Source: Bacillus sp. FJAT-27916
Lineage (GTDB): Bacteria; Bacillota; Bacilli; Bacillales; Pradoshiaceae
Assembly: GCF_001183965.1 (NCBI RefSeq)
Contig: NZ_LFZV01000001.1
Location: 1,823,844-1,887,843, forward strand
DNA: 64,000 bases
Reading direction: 5' to 3'
The position numbers were made by a program, and so were the translations under genes. Positions 47,157 to 57,375 of this stretch are shown piece after piece (the stretch's first letter is position 1; the number at the start of each line of letters is the position of its first letter). The notes beneath the pieces are model-generated. The model had not been told where the DNA came from. It was given only the letters and a program-made list of their open reading frames with translations, and searched no databases.

Positions 47157-47609
47157 ATGTCTAGAATAAGATTCAGAATTTTATTATTTACAGTCATGAT
47201 AAGCAGCCTATTCCTAACTGGATGTCCGGGAGCATCTGATTATGAAATTGATTTGCCAAGTAACTATTCCGTTATTAGAACCTCAGGGCATCAAGTAACG
47301 ATTGCTGCTAAAATTAGTCAGGGCAATTGGGATTCCCCGATAATACCCGCTAAGGTTACGGAGGTAGGGTGGGATGATAACTTTATTATGGCTAAACAAG
47401 TCCCTTTGATTCATAATCCTAAAAGCCAGAACGGTGATGAAATACCAGACGAACAGAATGACCATTATTGGATTATCAAACTTGAGAATGGGAATGTTAC
47501 AGGACCTATAGATGAATTAGAATTAACGAAGACAAAAGAAAAATTACAAATATCTAAGGAGTTTATTTTGACAGAGGTAGAGGATTTGAATAAGGATTTT
47601 GCTTTTTGA
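47157..47609 (+). CDS. DUF3997-family lipoprotein
   Basis: 150 aa, signal peptide with lipobox LFLTGC (Cys23). The following SDYEIDLPSNYSVIRTSGHQ and KVTEVGWDDNFIMAKQ segments match the DUF3997 pattern. GGAGG is 4 nt before ATG 47157; a TATAAT-like box at about 47129 may be the promoter. Function unknown. Confidence 0.78.
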   Translation: MSRIRFRILLFTVMISSLFLTGCPGASDYEIDLPSNYSVIRTSGHQVTIAAKISQGNWDSPIIPAKVTEVGWDDNFIMAKQVPLIHNPKSQNGDEIPDEQNDHYWIIKLENGNVTGPIDELELTKTKEKLQISKEFILTEVEDLNKDFAF

Positions 47610-48014
47610 ACCGAAGGAACTTACCATGAAAAATACGAGCAGGCTGCTTCCAAATGGATGTGGCTTTTTATCATGTGGCTCTGTAAAAATGAATGTTGCT
47701 ATATAGAATGCCGCTCGTCAACCTTTCAGCCGTTTGAATTCTGGCTTAGATTAGTGGACTGGCATGCACCAAAGCACTCAAGGAGGGTTCCCGCTCGCAC
47801 CTAGAGGCACAATCACCTGCAACGTAAATCAATAGGATTAAGATTATCAGAGCCTGACATTTAAAAACAATAGCCCTACTCCTTAATGGCTTCATCACTT
47901 TATATTCGACTAGTGAATGCTACAAAGAGATATGACAAGATAATATAGAATCATTAGGAATTTCGCCAATACTATGATAAAATACGTCCGAATTTTCCTT
48001 TTAATTGATATAAT
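47610..48014. other. Intergenic region, nothing recognised except a weak hairpin
   Basis: A possible imperfect terminator (GGCTGCTTCC with GGATGTGGCT then TTTTT) lies near 47646-47676. The rest has no ORF or motif I can support. Confidence 0.35.
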
Positions 48015-48046
48015 TTGACAACATGTACTAACAACTATGCTATATT
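48015..48046 (+). promoter_or_regulatory. Promoter and operator of the AraR-like repressor gene
   Basis: TTGACA (48015-48020) and an extended TGCTATATT -10 (to 48046). Between them ACATGTACTAACAACT (48021-48036) resembles the ACTTGTACTAACAAGT palindrome upstream of the sugar operon, so the repressor probably controls itself. Confidence 0.6.
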
Positions 48047-48080
48047 AAAGGGAGAGATAGACAGGAGGGTGTAACTTTGA

Positions 48081-49157
48081 ATGAAAAAATACGAGCAAGT
48101 TAAAGAGAAAATTAAACAAGCTATTTTAGATGAGAAATACGTGCCTAATCAAAAAATCCCCTCTGAGTCAGAGCTGACCATTCGATTTGAAGTCAGCCGC
48201 CACACCGTCCGTAAAGCCATCAATGATTTGGTCAATGAGGGCTGGCTTTATACGGAACAGGGGTCTGGCACCTATTGTGCTGACCGCTCCATATCACAAT
48301 CTTCCTCCGGAGCTGATAAGGCAATTGCCCTGATCACGACCTATATTTCCAACTATATTTTCCCGTCTATTATAAACGGGGTAGAATCTTATTTGAGCAG
48401 TAAGGGCTATACCTTATTATTGTATAGTACGAATAATGATTTTGAGAAAGAACGGCAATGTCTTGAGAATGTGATGGAGAGGGATTTGACCGGACTGATT
48501 GTTGAGCCGACGAAGAGCAATCATCCAAATCCTAATCTGAAATATTATCTTGACCTTGAAATGAAAGGGATTCCTTATTTGATGATCAATGCGGCATATA
48601 GTGAACTTAATCCATACAGCTTGACCGTTGATGATGAGCTGGGAGGTTATTTACAGGCGGAGCATTTGATTAAAGAGGGGCATACGAATATTGCCGGTTT
48701 ATTTAAAACGGATGATATGCAAGGTGTTATGCGAATGAAGGGCTTCATCCGTGCTCATCGAGAATACAAGATTCCTATTGATTCGGATATGCTTCTTACA
48801 TATACGACTTCAGAAAGAGAACAGGTCCTTGAGGGAGAGTTTGCGAATATTCTTGCGAGAGAGAGCCGGCCGAGTGGCATATGCTTCTATAATGATGAAG
48901 TTGCTTTGGCGGCACTGGATGTAATAAGGGAGGCCGGTCTTTCTGTGCCGAATGACCTCTCCATTGTCGGTTTCGATGATTCCTATCTTGCTGTGGCCTC
49001 TGAGGTCAAGCTAACAACGATTAAACATCCTCAGTACGAGATGGGTGTACAGGCGGCAAAGGCAATCCTCCAATTGGTTGAGCAAAAGGATAACGCTAAT
49101 CCATCCTATGTGTATGAACCGGTCCTCATTATCAGACAGTCAACAAAAAAAATATAA
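48081..49157 (+). CDS. GntR/LacI-hybrid sugar repressor, AraR-like
   Basis: 358 aa. N-terminal GntR winged helix (KYEQVKEKIKQAILDEKY, then SESELTIRFEVSRHTVRKAI) joined to a LacI-type sugar sensor (ICFYNDEVALAALDVIREAG, LSIVGFDDSYLA). This fusion is that of AraR, the arabinose repressor. The ligand here may be another sugar since no ara catabolic genes are adjacent. It lies directly upstream of a ChvE/GguAB-type importer whose promoter carries the same operator. Confidence 0.87.
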   Translation: MKKYEQVKEKIKQAILDEKYVPNQKIPSESELTIRFEVSRHTVRKAINDLVNEGWLYTEQGSGTYCADRSISQSSSGADKAIALITTYISNYIFPSIINGVESYLSSKGYTLLLYSTNNDFEKERQCLENVMERDLTGLIVEPTKSNHPNPNLKYYLDLEMKGIPYLMINAAYSELNPYSLTVDDELGGYLQAEHLIKEGHTNIAGLFKTDDMQGVMRMKGFIRAHREYKIPIDSDMLLTYTTSEREQVLEGEFANILARESRPSGICFYNDEVALAALDVIREAGLSVPNDLSIVGFDDSYLAVASEVKLTTIKHPQYEMGVQAAKAILQLVEQKDNANPSYVYEPVLIIRQSTKKI

Positions 49158-49236
49158 ATTCCAAAAACCTGCAAATATGTGGGTTTTTTTATTTTTATTA
49201 TAAAAATTTGTTAGTTTAAGTTAAATTTTAGTAGAA

Positions 49237-49252
49237 ACTTGTACTAACAAGT
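49237..49252. promoter_or_regulatory. Palindromic operator of the sugar ABC operon
   Basis: ACTTGTACTAACAAGT is a 6-4-6 palindrome (ACTTGT/ACAAGT) just before a TATGAT -10 box (49255-49260). It resembles AraR sites (ATTTGTACGTACAAAT) and has a counterpart at 48021-48036. A half-site TTGTTAGT lies at 49208. Confidence 0.72.
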
Positions 49253-49354
49253 AGTATGATAGATTTTGTAAGCGGATTCAAATATTAGAAAGATGTAAGT
49301 TTTCAGAATACAACATTTGAATCCTGCAATGATGATAAAGGAGAGGTTAATTTC

Positions 49355-50437
49355 ATGAAAAAGATGATCACTGCATTCTTGCTGCTCACGTTGGTATTTG
49401 CTTTGGCGGCTTGCGGAAGCGATTCCACCTCATCAGGAGATGGCGATAAGGGATATGTCGGAATCTCTATGCCGACAAAATCCTCCGAACGCTGGGTTCT
49501 TGATGGGGAAAACATGGTGAAGGAATTCAAGGAAAAGGGCTATAAGACTGATCTTCAATACGGAGAAGATGTCGTTGAGGACCAGGTCGCTCAAATCGAA
49601 AACATGATTACAAAAGGGGTTGACGTTCTCGTTGTTGCTCCAATTGACGGGGAATCCTTGACAGAGGTGCTTCAAAAGGCAGCTGACCAGGATATAAAAG
49701 TTATTTCCTATGACCGTTTGATTAAAGGAACCGATAATGTCAGCTATTATGTTACATTTGATAACTTTGAAGTCGGTGTCCTGCAAGCCTCTTACATTAC
49801 GAAGAAATTAGGTCTTGAAGATGGCGAGAAAGGTCCGTTCAACATCGAATTATTCGGCGGTTCACCGGATGATAATAATGCTTACTTCTTCTATGACGGC
49901 GCGATGAGCATCTTAAAACCGTATATTGATGAAGGAAAATTAGTCGTCCAAAGCGGACAGACAAAAATGAACCAGATCTCTACTCTTCGCTGGGATGGTG
50001 CAACGGCTCAATCCCGTATGGACAATATCTTAAGCTCTAAATATTCCAGTGAATTAGTTGACGCTGTTTTGTCTCCATATGATGGCATCAGTATCGGAAT
50101 TATCTCTTCCTTGAAGGGTGTAGGCTATGGAACAGATTCTAAACCAATGCCGGTCATCACAGGTCAGGATGCAGAGCTTGCCTCAGTAAAATCAATCATT
50201 GCAGGTGAACAAACACAGACTGTGTTTAAGGATACGAGGGAACTAGCTATTAAAGCCGTTGAAATGGCAGATGCAGTATTAAGTGATAAGGAAGCTGAAG
50301 TGAATGATACAGAATCCTATGATAATGGCAATAAAGTTGTTCCTACTTACTTAATTGACCCGGTTTCCGTGGACAAAGAGAACTATAAAGAAGTCATTGT
50401 GGACAGCGGTTACTATAGTGAAGATGAAGTGAAATAA
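49355..50437 (+). CDS. chvE: Sugar ABC transporter substrate-binding lipoprotein (ChvE type)
   Basis: 360 aa. Signal peptide with lipobox LAAC (Cys20). The mature protein starts [18 protein letters not shown] and contains [16 protein letters not shown] and VISYDRLI, which are the ChvE/XylF pattern for monosaccharides such as arabinose, xylose, galactose or glucose. AAGGAGAGG is about 8 nt upstream. First gene of a three-part importer; controlled by the operator at 49237. Confidence 0.9.
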   Translation: MKKMITAFLLLTLVFALAACGSDSTSSGDGDKGYVGISMPTKSSERWVLDGENMVKEFKEKGYKTDLQYGEDVVEDQVAQIENMITKGVDVLVVAPIDGESLTEVLQKAADQDIKVISYDRLIKGTDNVSYYVTFDNFEVGVLQASYITKKLGLEDGEKGPFNIELFGGSPDDNNAYFFYDGAMSILKPYIDEGKLVVQSGQTKMNQISTLRWDGATAQSRMDNILSSKYSSELVDAVLSPYDGISIGIISSLKGVGYGTDSKPMPVITGQDAELASVKSIIAGEQTQTVFKDTRELAIKAVEMADAVLSDKEAEVNDTESYDNGNKVVPTYLIDPVSVDKENYKEVIVDSGYYSEDEVK

Positions 50438-50456
50438 GCGAGTAAAATTCTGGATG

Positions 50457-50490
50457 GATGTTACTTGTACGTTCATTTATAAGTAACATC
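50457..50490 (+). promoter_or_regulatory. Intercistronic stem-loop after the ChvE-type gene
   Basis: GATGTTACTT pairs perfectly with AAGTAACATC, with no T run. It fits an mRNA-stabilising structure that keeps the binding protein in excess, as seen also in the operon at 12.6 kb. Confidence 0.7.
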
Positions 50491-50515
50491 TATCCTACTA
50501 ATTGGGGTGAGTTTC

Positions 50516-52054
50516 TTGTCATCTATTATTTTGGAAATGCGAAATATCACAAAAACGTTTCCTGGCGTCAAGGCCCTTGACGATGTCAATCTGAAGATTA
50601 AAAAAGGAGAAATACATGCACTTTGCGGAGAAAATGGTGCAGGTAAATCAACTTTAATGAAAGTATTGAGCGGTGTTTATCCTCATGGAAGCTATTCAGG
50701 AGATATTTATTTTGAAGATGAGGTATGTGAGTTTAAAACCATCAAAAACAGTGAGAGCAAGGGGATCGTCATCATTCACCAGGAGCTCGCTTTAATCCCC
50801 TATCTGTCAATTTCGGAAAATATCTTCCTTGGGAATGAACAAAGTAAACGGGGTATCATTAATTTCAACGAAACGTATGCAAAGACCATTGATTTGCTGA
50901 AGATTGTTGGATTAAAAGAGTCGCCGGATACGATGGTGAATCAACTTGGGGTAGGAAAGCAGCAGCTGATTGAAATTGCCAAGGCTATCTCAAAGGAAGT
51001 AAAGCTTCTCATTTTGGATGAGCCTACCGCCGCATTGAATGAAGATGATAGTGAAAACCTGCTGAATCTCATGCTGGAATTTAAAAAGCAAGGCATGACG
51101 ATGATCATCATCTCGCATAAATTAAATGAGATTGCGAAAGTGGCTGATTCCATCACGATTCTAAGGGATGGAAAGACAATTGAAACATTGGACATGAAAA
51201 AGGACCAAGTGAAAGAGGAACGTATCATCAAAGGAATGGTCGGCAGGGACCTGACTAATCTTTACCCGGAGCACACCCCTTCCATCGGCGAGACTATTTT
51301 TGAAGTGAAGAATTGGACTGTTCAGGATGTAACGAATACGGCCAGGAATGTCGTTGATGATGTAAGCTTCCATATTCGCAGGGGAGAAATCGTCGGAATA
51401 GCCGGTTTGATGGGAGCTGGTCGGACAGAGCTTGCGATGAGCATCTTCGGTAAGGCATATGGGACGAAGATGAGCGGGCAGCTTTTCAAGGATGGCAAGG
51501 AATTAACCTTAAAAAATATCACCCAGGCCATTGATGCCGGGATTGCTTATGTCACAGAGGACCGGAAATCGTTCGGCCTTGTGCTTGAAGAAGACATCAA
51601 AACCAATATAACGCTCGCTAACTTACACAGGGTGGCAAAGAAGTCCATTATTGATGATGGACAGGAGGTCATTGAGGCAGAGAGCTTCCGGAAGAAGATG
51701 AATATCAAAACACCAAGCATTACCCAAAAGGCGATGAACCTGAGCGGAGGGAATCAGCAGAAGGTGGTTCTCAGCAAGTGGATTTTTACAGAGCCTGATA
51801 TTCTCATACTTGATGAGCCAACGCGCGGGATTGATGTCGGGGCGAAATATGAAATTTATTCCATTATTAATGAGCTTGCAGACCAAGGAAAGGGAATATT
51901 GGTCATCTCCTCAGAGCTTCCTGAGCTGCTCGGTATAAGCGACCGAATCTATGTTATGCGTGAAGGGGCTTTTACCGCTGAATTTGAACGCAAGGACGCG
52001 TCCCAGGAGAATATTATGAAATACATGACCAGAACAGGGGTGGAACAAGGATGA
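50516..52054 (+). CDS. gguA: Sugar ABC transporter ATPase with two ABC domains (GguA/MmsA type)
   Basis: 512 aa from TTG 50516 (GGGGTGAG 5-6 nt upstream; GTG 50507 overlaps that site). First domain: GENGAGKST, Walker [12 protein letters not shown]. Second domain starts near 250 with [14 protein letters not shown], signature [11 protein letters not shown] and [15 protein letters not shown]. This tandem architecture is typical of RbsA/GguA carbohydrate importers. The stop overlaps the permease start by 4 nt. Confidence 0.92.
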   Translation: MSSIILEMRNITKTFPGVKALDDVNLKIKKGEIHALCGENGAGKSTLMKVLSGVYPHGSYSGDIYFEDEVCEFKTIKNSESKGIVIIHQELALIPYLSISENIFLGNEQSKRGIINFNETYAKTIDLLKIVGLKESPDTMVNQLGVGKQQLIEIAKAISKEVKLLILDEPTAALNEDDSENLLNLMLEFKKQGMTMIIISHKLNEIAKVADSITILRDGKTIETLDMKKDQVKEERIIKGMVGRDLTNLYPEHTPSIGETIFEVKNWTVQDVTNTARNVVDDVSFHIRRGEIVGIAGLMGAGRTELAMSIFGKAYGTKMSGQLFKDGKELTLKNITQAIDAGIAYVTEDRKSFGLVLEEDIKTNITLANLHRVAKKSIIDDGQEVIEAESFRKKMNIKTPSITQKAMNLSGGNQQKVVLSKWIFTEPDILILDEPTRGIDVGAKYEIYSIINELADQGKGILVISSELPELLGISDRIYVMREGAFTAEFERKDASQENIMKYMTRTGVEQG

Positions 52055-53223
52055 AAACACTTGGCAGCTTAATGAAAAATAATGTTCGCCAATATGGCAT
52101 GATACTCGCTTTAGTCTTTATTGTTATCTTATTTCAAATACTAACGGATGGCGTTTTATTGAAACCGATTAACATAACGAATCTTATCCTGCAAAACAGT
52201 TACATACTCGTGCTTGCCATTGGGATGCTTCTTGTTATTTTACTCGGACATATTGATCTTTCAGTAGGTTCGGTCGTTGCGTTTACCGGTGCGATGTCAG
52301 CCATTTTCATGGTAGAGATGAATTTGCCGGTATGGCTTTCGATTGTCTTATGCTTATTGATAGGCGCTTTAATTGGTGCATGGCAAGGATTCTGGGTCGC
52401 ATATTTGAAAGTCCCTGCCTTTATCGTTACGCTTGCCGGGATGCTTGTCTTCCGCGGACTTACACTTTGGGTATTGGGCGGGCAATCCATTGCGCCATTC
52501 CCGGAAGAATTCCGGAAAATCAGTACAGGCTTCCTGCCTGAATTAAGCAAAACCGCCTCACTTGATCTTTTGACCTTAATTGTAGGAGTCATTGTTTCCC
52601 TCGTGTTGATTTGGACAGAGGTTCGAAAACGGAATCAGCAGAAATCCTATCATTTTGAGGTACTGCCAACATGGCTCTTTGCTTTGAAATTGGTCTTCAT
52701 TGTAGCTGTTCTAAATGTATTCTCTTATTTCCTTGCTTCCTATGAAGGGATTCCGAATATTCTTGTCATCTTAGTCGTCTTGATTGTAGCCTACTCCTTC
52801 TTTACGAATCGTACCGTATCTGGACGTCATTTGTATGCGGTCGGCGGTAATGAGAAGGCAGCGAAACTGTCAGGTATCAAGACTCAAAAGCTGACGTTTT
52901 GGGTTTTCGTCAACATGGGTGTGCTCGCGGCATTATCCGGCTTGATCTTTGCAGCCCGCTTGAACGCGGCAACACCTGGAGCGGGGAACTCATTTGAGCT
53001 TGATGCCATTGCGGCTGTGTTCATTGGCGGTGCATCTGCCTATGGGGGGATTGGAACCATTATTGGAGCAGTTGTCGGCGGACTTGTTATGGGTGTTTTG
53101 AATAATGGGATGTCCTTAATTGGTTTAGGTACGGATTATCAGCAAACCATTAAGGGTATTGTATTATTGCTTGCAGTAGGCTTTGATGTCTATAACAAGA
53201 ACAAAACATCTAAGCTAGATTAA
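52051..53223 (+). CDS. gguB: Sugar ABC transporter permease (GguB/XylH type)
   Basis: 390 aa with about ten membrane segments. The family segments [19 protein letters not shown] and [20 protein letters not shown] are present. It forms the channel for the ChvE-type binding protein. Start is within the ATPase stop (ATGA). An aldo/keto reductase follows 23 nt downstream. Confidence 0.92.
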   Translation: MKTLGSLMKNNVRQYGMILALVFIVILFQILTDGVLLKPINITNLILQNSYILVLAIGMLLVILLGHIDLSVGSVVAFTGAMSAIFMVEMNLPVWLSIVLCLLIGALIGAWQGFWVAYLKVPAFIVTLAGMLVFRGLTLWVLGGQSIAPFPEEFRKISTGFLPELSKTASLDLLTLIVGVIVSLVLIWTEVRKRNQQKSYHFEVLPTWLFALKLVFIVAVLNVFSYFLASYEGIPNILVILVVLIVAYSFFTNRTVSGRHLYAVGGNEKAAKLSGIKTQKLTFWVFVNMGVLAALSGLIFAARLNAATPGAGNSFELDAIAAVFIGGASAYGGIGTIIGAVVGGLVMGVLNNGMSLIGLGTDYQQTIKGIVLLLAVGFDVYNKNKTSKLD

Positions 53224-53246
53224 TTCCTTGAGGGAGGAGTGCATTC

Positions 53247-54230
53247 ATGAATTATCGACAGCTTGGTAAAAGTGAAATGAAGGTAAGCGAAATCAGCTTT
53301 GGCACATGGGGGATAGGCGGAGACTGGGGGCGGTCGAATGATGAGGATGCCTTATCTGCCCTTGCCCGTGCGATGGAGCTGGGAGTGAATTTCTTCGATA
53401 CAGCGGATGTGTATGGAGCTGGACGAAGCGAGGAGCTCTTGCGTAAAGCGACAAAGGGAAAAGAGGATGAAATCTATATTGCGACTAAATTCTGCCGGGC
53501 CGGGGATATTCATGATCCATTAACCTATTCTGAAGATTCCGTTCGCCAATATTGTGAAGCGAGCTTGAAGCGGTTAGGGCGGGAGAGAATCGACCTCTAT
53601 CAAATTCATTGTCCGCCGCTTGAAATCCTTAAACACACAAATGTTTTTGAGGTGTTGGATAAGCTTCAGGCGGAAGGAAAAATCCGTCATTACGGAGTCA
53701 GTGTTGAAACGGTTGAGGAAGGGTTATTCTGCCTGACGAATCCGAATGTCGCTGCCTTGCAGGTGATTTTCAATTTGTTCAGACAAAAGCCGCTGGAGGA
53801 ATTGTTCCCAAAAGCGAAGGAACAAGGTGTCGGAATCCTTGCTCGTGTACCGCTGGCAAGCGGTCTGTTGACAGGTAAATTCACAGCGGATACACATTTT
53901 GCTAAAGAGGATCACCGTCAGTTTAATGCAAATGGAGAGCAATTCAATGTCGGTGAAACGTTTGCCGGACTTGAATTTCAAAAGGGTGTAGAACTTTCGG
54001 AGCAGCTCTCTTGGATTGCTGATGGCAGGGAATCGATGGCCTCTGCAGCCCTTCGCTGGATTCTAGACCAAGAAGCCGTTACATGTGCCATTCCTGGCTT
54101 TAAGAATGTGAGACAGGTGGAGCAGAACCTGTCAGCGCTCGAGACGAAATCATTTAATGAGGACGAGCTCAAGAGGCTGCAAAATTTCTATGAAGGCTCC
54201 GTAAAGGATTATATTAGAGGACCATATTAA
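53247..54230 (+). CDS. Aldo/keto reductase
   Basis: 327 aa NADPH-linked TIM-barrel reductase. The catalytic tetrad is complete: Asp51 and Tyr56 (FDTADVYG), Lys81 (ATKF), His121 (YQIHCPP). Co-transcribed with the sugar importer (23 nt gap, GAGGGAGGAG site), so it probably oxidises or reduces the imported sugar or a derivative. Terminator follows. Confidence 0.88.
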   Translation: MNYRQLGKSEMKVSEISFGTWGIGGDWGRSNDEDALSALARAMELGVNFFDTADVYGAGRSEELLRKATKGKEDEIYIATKFCRAGDIHDPLTYSEDSVRQYCEASLKRLGRERIDLYQIHCPPLEILKHTNVFEVLDKLQAEGKIRHYGVSVETVEEGLFCLTNPNVAALQVIFNLFRQKPLEELFPKAKEQGVGILARVPLASGLLTGKFTADTHFAKEDHRQFNANGEQFNVGETFAGLEFQKGVELSEQLSWIADGRESMASAALRWILDQEAVTCAIPGFKNVRQVEQNLSALETKSFNEDELKRLQNFYEGSVKDYIRGPY

Positions 54231-54240
54231 ATGATGCGAT

Positions 54241-54272
54241 AAATAACAAAGCCTAACAAGGCTTTGTTATTT
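54241..54272 (+). terminator. Terminator of the ChvE/GguAB operon
   Basis: AAATAACAAAGCC pairs perfectly with GGCTTTGTTATTT. The T tract is within the stem end. Confidence 0.8.
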
Positions 54273-54380
54273 CTATGTCCTGAATATACCTTCTGGAAAA
54301 TAAAGCGCTTTACAGAGTTTTTTGATAGTATATTAGTATACATAAACATTGCAGAATTCTGTGAAAAGGAGAGGGATGCT

Positions 54381-55421
54381 ATGGAAATCAGAGAAACGAG
54401 CTTTGGCAGAATGGATGATCAAGAGGTTATTCAGTTTTCCTTTACTACTGATAAAGGAACGACGATGAAGTGCATCAATTATGGATGCATTATTACGGAT
54501 TTGATCGTCCCCGATCGAAATGGAAAAATGGGTAATATCGTTCTTGGCTTTGATACCCTTGAGGATTATGTCAAGCACTCCCCATATTTCGGTGCCATTG
54601 TTGGAAGAATAGCTGGAAGAATAGCAGGGGGACGCTTTACGCTTGATGGGGAAACCTATCAATTGGCGAAGAATCAATCCAGCAACAGTCTGCATGGCGG
54701 TTTAAAAGGATTCGATAAAGTCGTATGGAATTATGAATTGGTTGAGAAGGGAACAGCAGCAGGGGTTGAATTTACATATATAAGCCATGACGGGGAGGAG
54801 GGCTTCCCAGGTAATCTTCATGTAACAACAACATATTTGCTAGATGAAGACGGCAGTCTAGAAATCTCTTATAAGGCCTATTCTGATCAAGATACCATCA
54901 TCAATTTAACGAATCATTCTTATTTCAATTTGAGCGGGGACTTAACGAAAGACATTCTAAATCACAAGCTGAAGCTGAAAAGCAGCTCATTTTTGGAACT
55001 TGGAGAGGATCTTATTCCTACTGGGCAGATTGTGCCTGTTGAGGGGACCTCATTTGATTTCACGGAAGAAGCTGAGGTTTCCCAAGGGGTGGCATCCGGC
55101 TATAAACAAAATGATATCGCAGGCGGGGGTTATGACCATCCGTTCTGTCTGGATAGCCATTTTGAGGAAGAGATTGTGCTCGAAGACCCAGTAAGCGGAC
55201 GCAAGCTTGTAGTGGAAACCGACCAGCCTGCTGTTGTCATTTATACTTGTAATCAATATGATGGTGAATATTCCATTAGAGGGGTCAAACCGCATAATCA
55301 TATGGCCATTTGCCTTGAAACGCAAGGATACCCGGATGCGATTAACAAGCCTCATTTCCCATCTGTTGTGTTGAAGAAGGATGATACGTATAAAGCAGTC
55401 ACACGCTACACGTTCAGCTGA
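54381..55421 (+). CDS. galM: Aldose 1-epimerase (galactose mutarotase)
   Basis: 346 aa. Interconverts alpha and beta anomers of aldoses. Seen: GRIAGRIAGGRFTLDGETY, NHSYFNLSGD with the catalytic His, and the C-terminal CLETQGYPDAIN with the catalytic Glu. ATG 54381 is chosen because AAGGAGAGGG lies 7 nt upstream; the 39 upstream codons are not part of the family. It follows the sugar operon but behind a terminator, so it probably has its own promoter. Confidence 0.92.
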   Translation: MEIRETSFGRMDDQEVIQFSFTTDKGTTMKCINYGCIITDLIVPDRNGKMGNIVLGFDTLEDYVKHSPYFGAIVGRIAGRIAGGRFTLDGETYQLAKNQSSNSLHGGLKGFDKVVWNYELVEKGTAAGVEFTYISHDGEEGFPGNLHVTTTYLLDEDGSLEISYKAYSDQDTIINLTNHSYFNLSGDLTKDILNHKLKLKSSSFLELGEDLIPTGQIVPVEGTSFDFTEEAEVSQGVASGYKQNDIAGGGYDHPFCLDSHFEEEIVLEDPVSGRKLVVETDQPAVVIYTCNQYDGEYSIRGVKPHNHMAICLETQGYPDAINKPHFPSVVLKKDDTYKAVTRYTFS

Positions 55422-55430
55422 TTTTTAGAA

Positions 55431-55458
55431 AGGGCCGGATGTATATCCGGCCTTTTTC
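55431..55458. terminator. Bidirectional terminator between galM and the flavoprotein gene
   Basis: AGGGCCGGAT pairs with ATCCGGCCT across GTAT, with T runs (or A runs) on both sides. Confidence 0.88.
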
Positions 55459-56379
55459 TTATTCTTCTTTTAACAGCTTCATTAAACGCTTATGAATCCA
55501 GATGGCAGCCTGAGTGGCCTCTCCCATTGCGATAGTTGCCTGCTCAGAATGAGCAACGATATCTCCTGCTGCCCAAACATTTTTAATGCTTGTTTCCTTT
55601 GTCCTCGGATTCACATGTATATGCCGGTTGTTCATTACGTCAATCCCAAGCTGATCCGCTAAAGCTGTGTGAACATCATTGCCGCCGAAGGAAACAAAGG
55701 CACGCTCCCCTTCGATTAGCTCACCATTGGCAAGGAACACTCCCTTGAAGTCGGAATCACCCTCTTTCCTTACGGCTTCAATTTTCTCCTCTATATAATA
55801 AATCCCGCTTTCCTTGAGCCTCATTAGCAAGTCCTCTGGGATATCGTTCTTTTCGTGATTAATATACGTAATCTGATTTGTCCAATAGAGAAGAGAGAGA
55901 GCAAAATTTGCCCCAGCTTCACCAGAGCCCATAACAAGGGTCGGTGTATCAATGACCTCATACCCATCACAATCGGTACAAATATAGATGGTCATTCCTA
56001 AGCATTCCTTCAGATTAGGAATAGGAGGAATTCGGTCTGTTATCCCCGTAGCAAGCAGCAAAGTGCGGGCGGTGAATTCATGCTCTGTCGTCTTGACATG
56101 GAAGCGGCCATTCACATCCTTTAATGTTGTAACATGGTCCTTTAGAAATTCAATTCCTGTTTTTTGGGCATGCTCCCGGCCAAGTGCCCGCAAATCCTCT
56201 CCGCTGATTCCGTCCGGCCAGCCGAGAATATTACGATAGTCCTTGCAAAGGGAAGAACGTCCTTCCTCCTTTGAATCAATCACTAGGCATGTATGCTGGC
56301 TTCTTCCCATTTGGATTGCGGCCTGCAATCCTGCGATACCGCCGCCGATGATGATGCAATCCCATTCATTCGTTCTCAT
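55459..56379 (-). CDS. Thioredoxin-reductase-like FAD/NAD(P) oxidoreductase
   Basis: 306 aa with N-terminal FAD motif IIGGGIAGLQAA, a CTDCDGYE motif (redox CxxC, where TrxR has CATCDG), NAD(P) motif GSGEAGANFAL, and the C-terminal AAGDI. TrxR length. The Cys pair suggests a real disulfide reductase, but its small partner is not next door; ferredoxin/flavodoxin reductase is less likely because of the CxxC. GGAGG precedes the start by 11 nt. Divergent from the SDR at 56.5 kb. Confidence 0.82.
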   Translation of the reverse strand: MRTNEWDCIIIGGGIAGLQAAIQMGRSQHTCLVIDSKEEGRSSLCKDYRNILGWPDGISGEDLRALGREHAQKTGIEFLKDHVTTLKDVNGRFHVKTTEHEFTARTLLLATGITDRIPPIPNLKECLGMTIYICTDCDGYEVIDTPTLVMGSGEAGANFALSLLYWTNQITYINHEKNDIPEDLLMRLKESGIYYIEEKIEAVRKEGDSDFKGVFLANGELIEGERAFVSFGGNDVHTALADQLGIDVMNNRHIHVNPRTKETSIKNVWAAGDIVAHSEQATIAMGEATQAAIWIHKRLMKLLKEE

Positions 56380-56528
56380 ACGTTGTCATTCCTCCCCATG
56401 ATTCCATTGCTTTAGTATGGATACTGTTAATGGTCCATACTCCTTCTATACCCATAAAATTAATATTTTGACAATTAAATCGTTGAGATGCCATGATAGG
56501 AGTAGGAATACGAATGGAGGGAGAAAGA

Positions 56529-57314
56529 ATGGAGCTAGGGTTAAAAGGAAAGAATGCATTGGTTGTGGCTTCAAGTCAAGGGCTGGGCAAGGCTATTGCC
56601 ATCAAGCTGGCTGAAGAAGGGGCTAATGTGATGGTGACAAGCCGGAGCGCTGATAAATTGAAGACCGTTGTGGAGGAGCTGAAAAAGGTAAATCCAGCCG
56701 GAAACTACTACTGGCATGAAGCGGATATTACCCAAGCGGATGACATTGACAGGCTCGTCAAAGCTACTGCTGACAAGCTTGGAACAATTGATATTCTTCT
56801 TAATAATGCTGGAGGTCCGCCAGCCGGAGGATTTATGGATTTATCTGATGAAGATTGGCAGAAGGGATTTGAATTGAACCTGCTCAGTTACATACGTATG
56901 ATTCGGGCCGTTCTTCCCAATATGAAGAACGGTGGAAGAATCCTGAATATGGCCTCGATTTCAGTAAAAGAGCCGATTCAAGGGCTGCTTCTTTCAAACA
57001 CCTTCCGTTTAGGAATCGTCGGCTTAACGAAGACGCTTGCAGCTGAATTTGCTGAACGAGATATCCTTATTAATACGATTGCACCAGGGGTGATTGCCAC
57101 TGACCGCATTGATTATCTTGATCAGGTGACTGCAGAGAAGCAAGGTCTTACGGTGGAGGAAGTCAAAGAACGTGCGGAAAAACAAATCCCGCTCGGCCGT
57201 TACGGGAAACCGGAGGAATTCGCCAATTATGCTGTGTTCCTGCTCTCATCCGTTAACTCTTATGTGACTGGGCAAGTTTACTTAATTGATGGAGGTAAGG
57301 CGAAAGGAATCTAA
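56529..57314 (+). CDS. SDR-family protein of the FabG-like type without YxxxK
   Basis: 261 aa. Nucleotide motif ASSQGLG (TGxxxGxG replaced), NNAGGPPAGGF, and a clear fold. At the catalytic position it has SNTFRLG, so neither Tyr nor Lys of YxxxK is present. This is a known SDR subclade, often listed as 3-oxoacyl-ACP reductase, but activity by the standard mechanism is doubtful. ATG 56529 has GGAGGG 7-8 nt upstream; the 12 codons from 56493 are unlikely. Bidirectional terminator follows. Confidence 0.75.
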   Translation: MELGLKGKNALVVASSQGLGKAIAIKLAEEGANVMVTSRSADKLKTVVEELKKVNPAGNYYWHEADITQADDIDRLVKATADKLGTIDILLNNAGGPPAGGFMDLSDEDWQKGFELNLLSYIRMIRAVLPNMKNGGRILNMASISVKEPIQGLLLSNTFRLGIVGLTKTLAAEFAERDILINTIAPGVIATDRIDYLDQVTAEKQGLTVEEVKERAEKQIPLGRYGKPEEFANYAVFLLSSVNSYVTGQVYLIDGGKAKGI

Positions 57315-57324
57315 CGAATATAAA

Positions 57325-57375
57325 AACAAGAGGAGATGAGACTGATTTTGCGGTCTTATCTCCTCTTGTTCTTTT
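57325..57375. terminator. Bidirectional terminator
   Basis: AACAAGAGGAGATGAGAC pairs with GTCTTATCTCCTCTTGTT (one G-U pair). It ends the SDR gene and the minus-strand MFS remnant. Confidence 0.88.
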
